Below are positions 62,957-64,000 of a stretch of 64,000 nt of DNA, piece by piece. The translations under genes were made by a program, and so were the position numbers. The DNA is from Viridibacillus arenosi (GTDB lineage: Bacteria; Bacillota; Bacilli; Bacillales_A; Planococcaceae): contig NZ_MSPW01000003.1 in NCBI RefSeq assembly GCF_001955655.1, forward strand, positions 1 to 64,000, given 5' to 3'. The stretch's first letter is position 1; each line of letters opens with the position of its first letter. The notes below the pieces were generated by a model. It was not told the origin of the DNA, searched no databases, and worked only from the letters and a program-made list of their open reading frames with translations.

Positions 62957-64000
62957 AGCCAATTCAACTGAAAATGACCGCTTTTGGTCCTTATAAAAAG
63001 ACAGAAATAATCGATTTTCGTGAATTAGGCGACCATCGCTTATTTGTTATTTCTGGTGCTACGGGAGCTGGGAAAACAACTATTTTCGATGGTATTAGTT
63101 TTGCATTGTATGGTAGTGCTAGTGGTGAAGATCGCGCAGATATTAAAGAAATTCGCAGTGACTTTGCTGACGATGATACCCACACATCTGCTGAACTCAT
63201 TTTTGAAATCCATAATCGTCAATATCGTGTACTTCGACAATTAGCGCATCGTAAAAATGGCAATAAAACTGCAACTGGTGAATCATTTGAACTTGTTGAA
63301 ATCTTACCTACAGGAGAAAAACCAGTCGTTGAATCACAAAAAGTTGGAGAAATTAATAAAAAAATTGAAGACATTATCGGTTTATCAAAGGATCAATTTA
63401 AACAAATCGTCATGTTGCCTCAAGGGGAGTTTCGTAAATTACTAACTTCTGAAACAGAAAATAAAGAAGCGATTTTACGTAAAATCTTCAAGACTGAATC
63501 TTATCGACATATTGCGGATCAACTTAAAATGAAAAAGGAAGAAGCTGACAAGCAACTACAGCAGGCTATAGCAGTCCGTAACTTACACACAAGTAAAATT
63601 GCAAGTACGCTTCCCAAAAGAGAGTCTGCTCTTTTCGAGATACTAGAAATAAACCAGTTCAATATGTATCAACTAGTAGATGCATTAAAAGTTGAAGTCG
63701 ACTTTTATGATCAGCAAATTACAGAAGATGAAGCAAATTATAAAGCGGTAGGCAAACAATTTGAAGACAAGCAACGCCAACAATTTGAAGCCATTACATT
63801 AAATCGAAAAATTGAGGCATTCAAAGAGAAAGAACAAAAACTTCTCGATTTAAAACAAAAAGAGCCACTTTTCATAGAAAAAGAACGTGAACTAGCTGCT
63901 GCTGAAAAGGCTAGTCATATTATACCGATAGAGCAATATTACCGTGCTGCGAAGCAAAAGGTTTTACAAAAGGAAGGTACATATGAAGAAGCCGAAAAAT
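62953..64000 (+). CDS. sbcC: Exonuclease SbcC (Rad50-type ATPase), cut by window end
   Basis: The first 349 residues are visible and remain open to the window end. MKPIQLKMTAFGPYKKTEII and Walker A SGATGAGKTTIFDGI are the Rad50/SbcC N-terminus; VMLPQGEFRKLLTSE is the conserved Q-loop region, after which a long coiled coil begins (ITLNRKIEAFKEKEQKLL). ATG 62953 overlaps the sbcD stop (ATGA), as in other sbcDC operons. The protein works as the ATP-driven scaffold of the SbcCD nuclease in repair and hairpin processing. Confidence 0.96.
   Translation, partial: MKPIQLKMTAFGPYKKTEIIDFRELGDHRLFVISGATGAGKTTIFDGISFALYGSASGEDRADIKEIRSDFADDDTHTSAELIFEIHNRQYRVLRQLAHRKNGNKTATGESFELVEILPTGEKPVVESQKVGEINKKIEDIIGLSKDQFKQIVMLPQGEFRKLLTSETENKEAILRKIFKTESYRHIADQLKMKKEEADKQLQQAIAVRNLHTSKIASTLPKRESALFEILEINQFNMYQLVDALKVEVDFYDQQITEDEANYKAVGKQFEDKQRQQFEAITLNRKIEAFKEKEQKLLDLKQKEPLFIEKERELAAAEKASHIIPIEQYYRAAKQKVLQKEGTYEEAEK

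Overview
The window is low-GC Gram-positive DNA. AGGAGG-type ribosome binding sites, frequent TTG and GTG starts, T-box leaders, a PUA-domain ProB, SwrC, an Opp system and B. subtilis-like gene families point to Bacillales. The mix of domain families would suit the Lysinibacillus/Viridibacillus side of Planococcaceae, but the genus is an inference. No rRNA, tRNA, CRISPR array or prophage was seen. Most genes end in clear intrinsic terminators.

Layout. 1-7.3 kb is an eroded accessory stretch: a 5'-cut histidine kinase, a SwrC-type RND pump, an MFS relic, a broken M56 (BlaR1-like) gene with a 3 x 78 bp tandem repeat, and a 210 bp IS3-derived miniature element. 7.4-10.4 kb holds T-box-controlled serS, the relic of a surface-type protein and an exported protein. 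10.4-15.4 kb has a second IS3-derived miniature element inside a terminator, a two-component system (minus strand), a structured RNA of unknown class and a HAAS-domain membrane protein. 15.6-18.2 kb is the proline operon proBA behind a T-box. 18.2-26.9 kb carries many small, poorly characterised proteins (DUF4279-like, tubby-like, DUF1835, nucleotidyltransferase, DUF4395-like, DUF4085-like). 26.9-32.6 kb is oppABCDF (minus strand) with a terminator between oppA and oppB. 34-37.7 kb has two chemoreceptors. 37.7-41.7 kb holds small proteins, a HAD phosphatase and a P-loop protein with an Asp23-like tail.

42.5-47.6 kb is metK-speA-speD-speE-speB behind a divergent S-box-like leader. SpeA makes agmatine from arginine and SpeB converts it to putrescine. 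MetK makes SAM, SpeD decarboxylates it and SpeE joins the two branches into spermidine, so one operon holds the whole pathway including its SAM supply.

49.5-53.3 kb has an enoyl-CoA hydratase, a Bcr/CflA drug exporter and an NSS symporter.

The most interesting locus is 53.3-61.3 kb: bioY, acyl-CoA ligase, thiolase, two MaoC-fold subunits, an SDR reductase, EcfA, EcfA', EcfT and a CHY zinc-finger protein. It lies behind a BirA-type operator that overlaps a sigma-A promoter. It couples a complete biotin ECF importer to acyl-CoA chain chemistry, which suggests a biotin-repressed route to pimeloyl or another biotin-precursor acyl chain. The thiolase keeps its nucleophilic Cys and its His but has Gly where the second catalytic Cys normally sits.

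The window ends with sbcD and the 5' part of sbcC.
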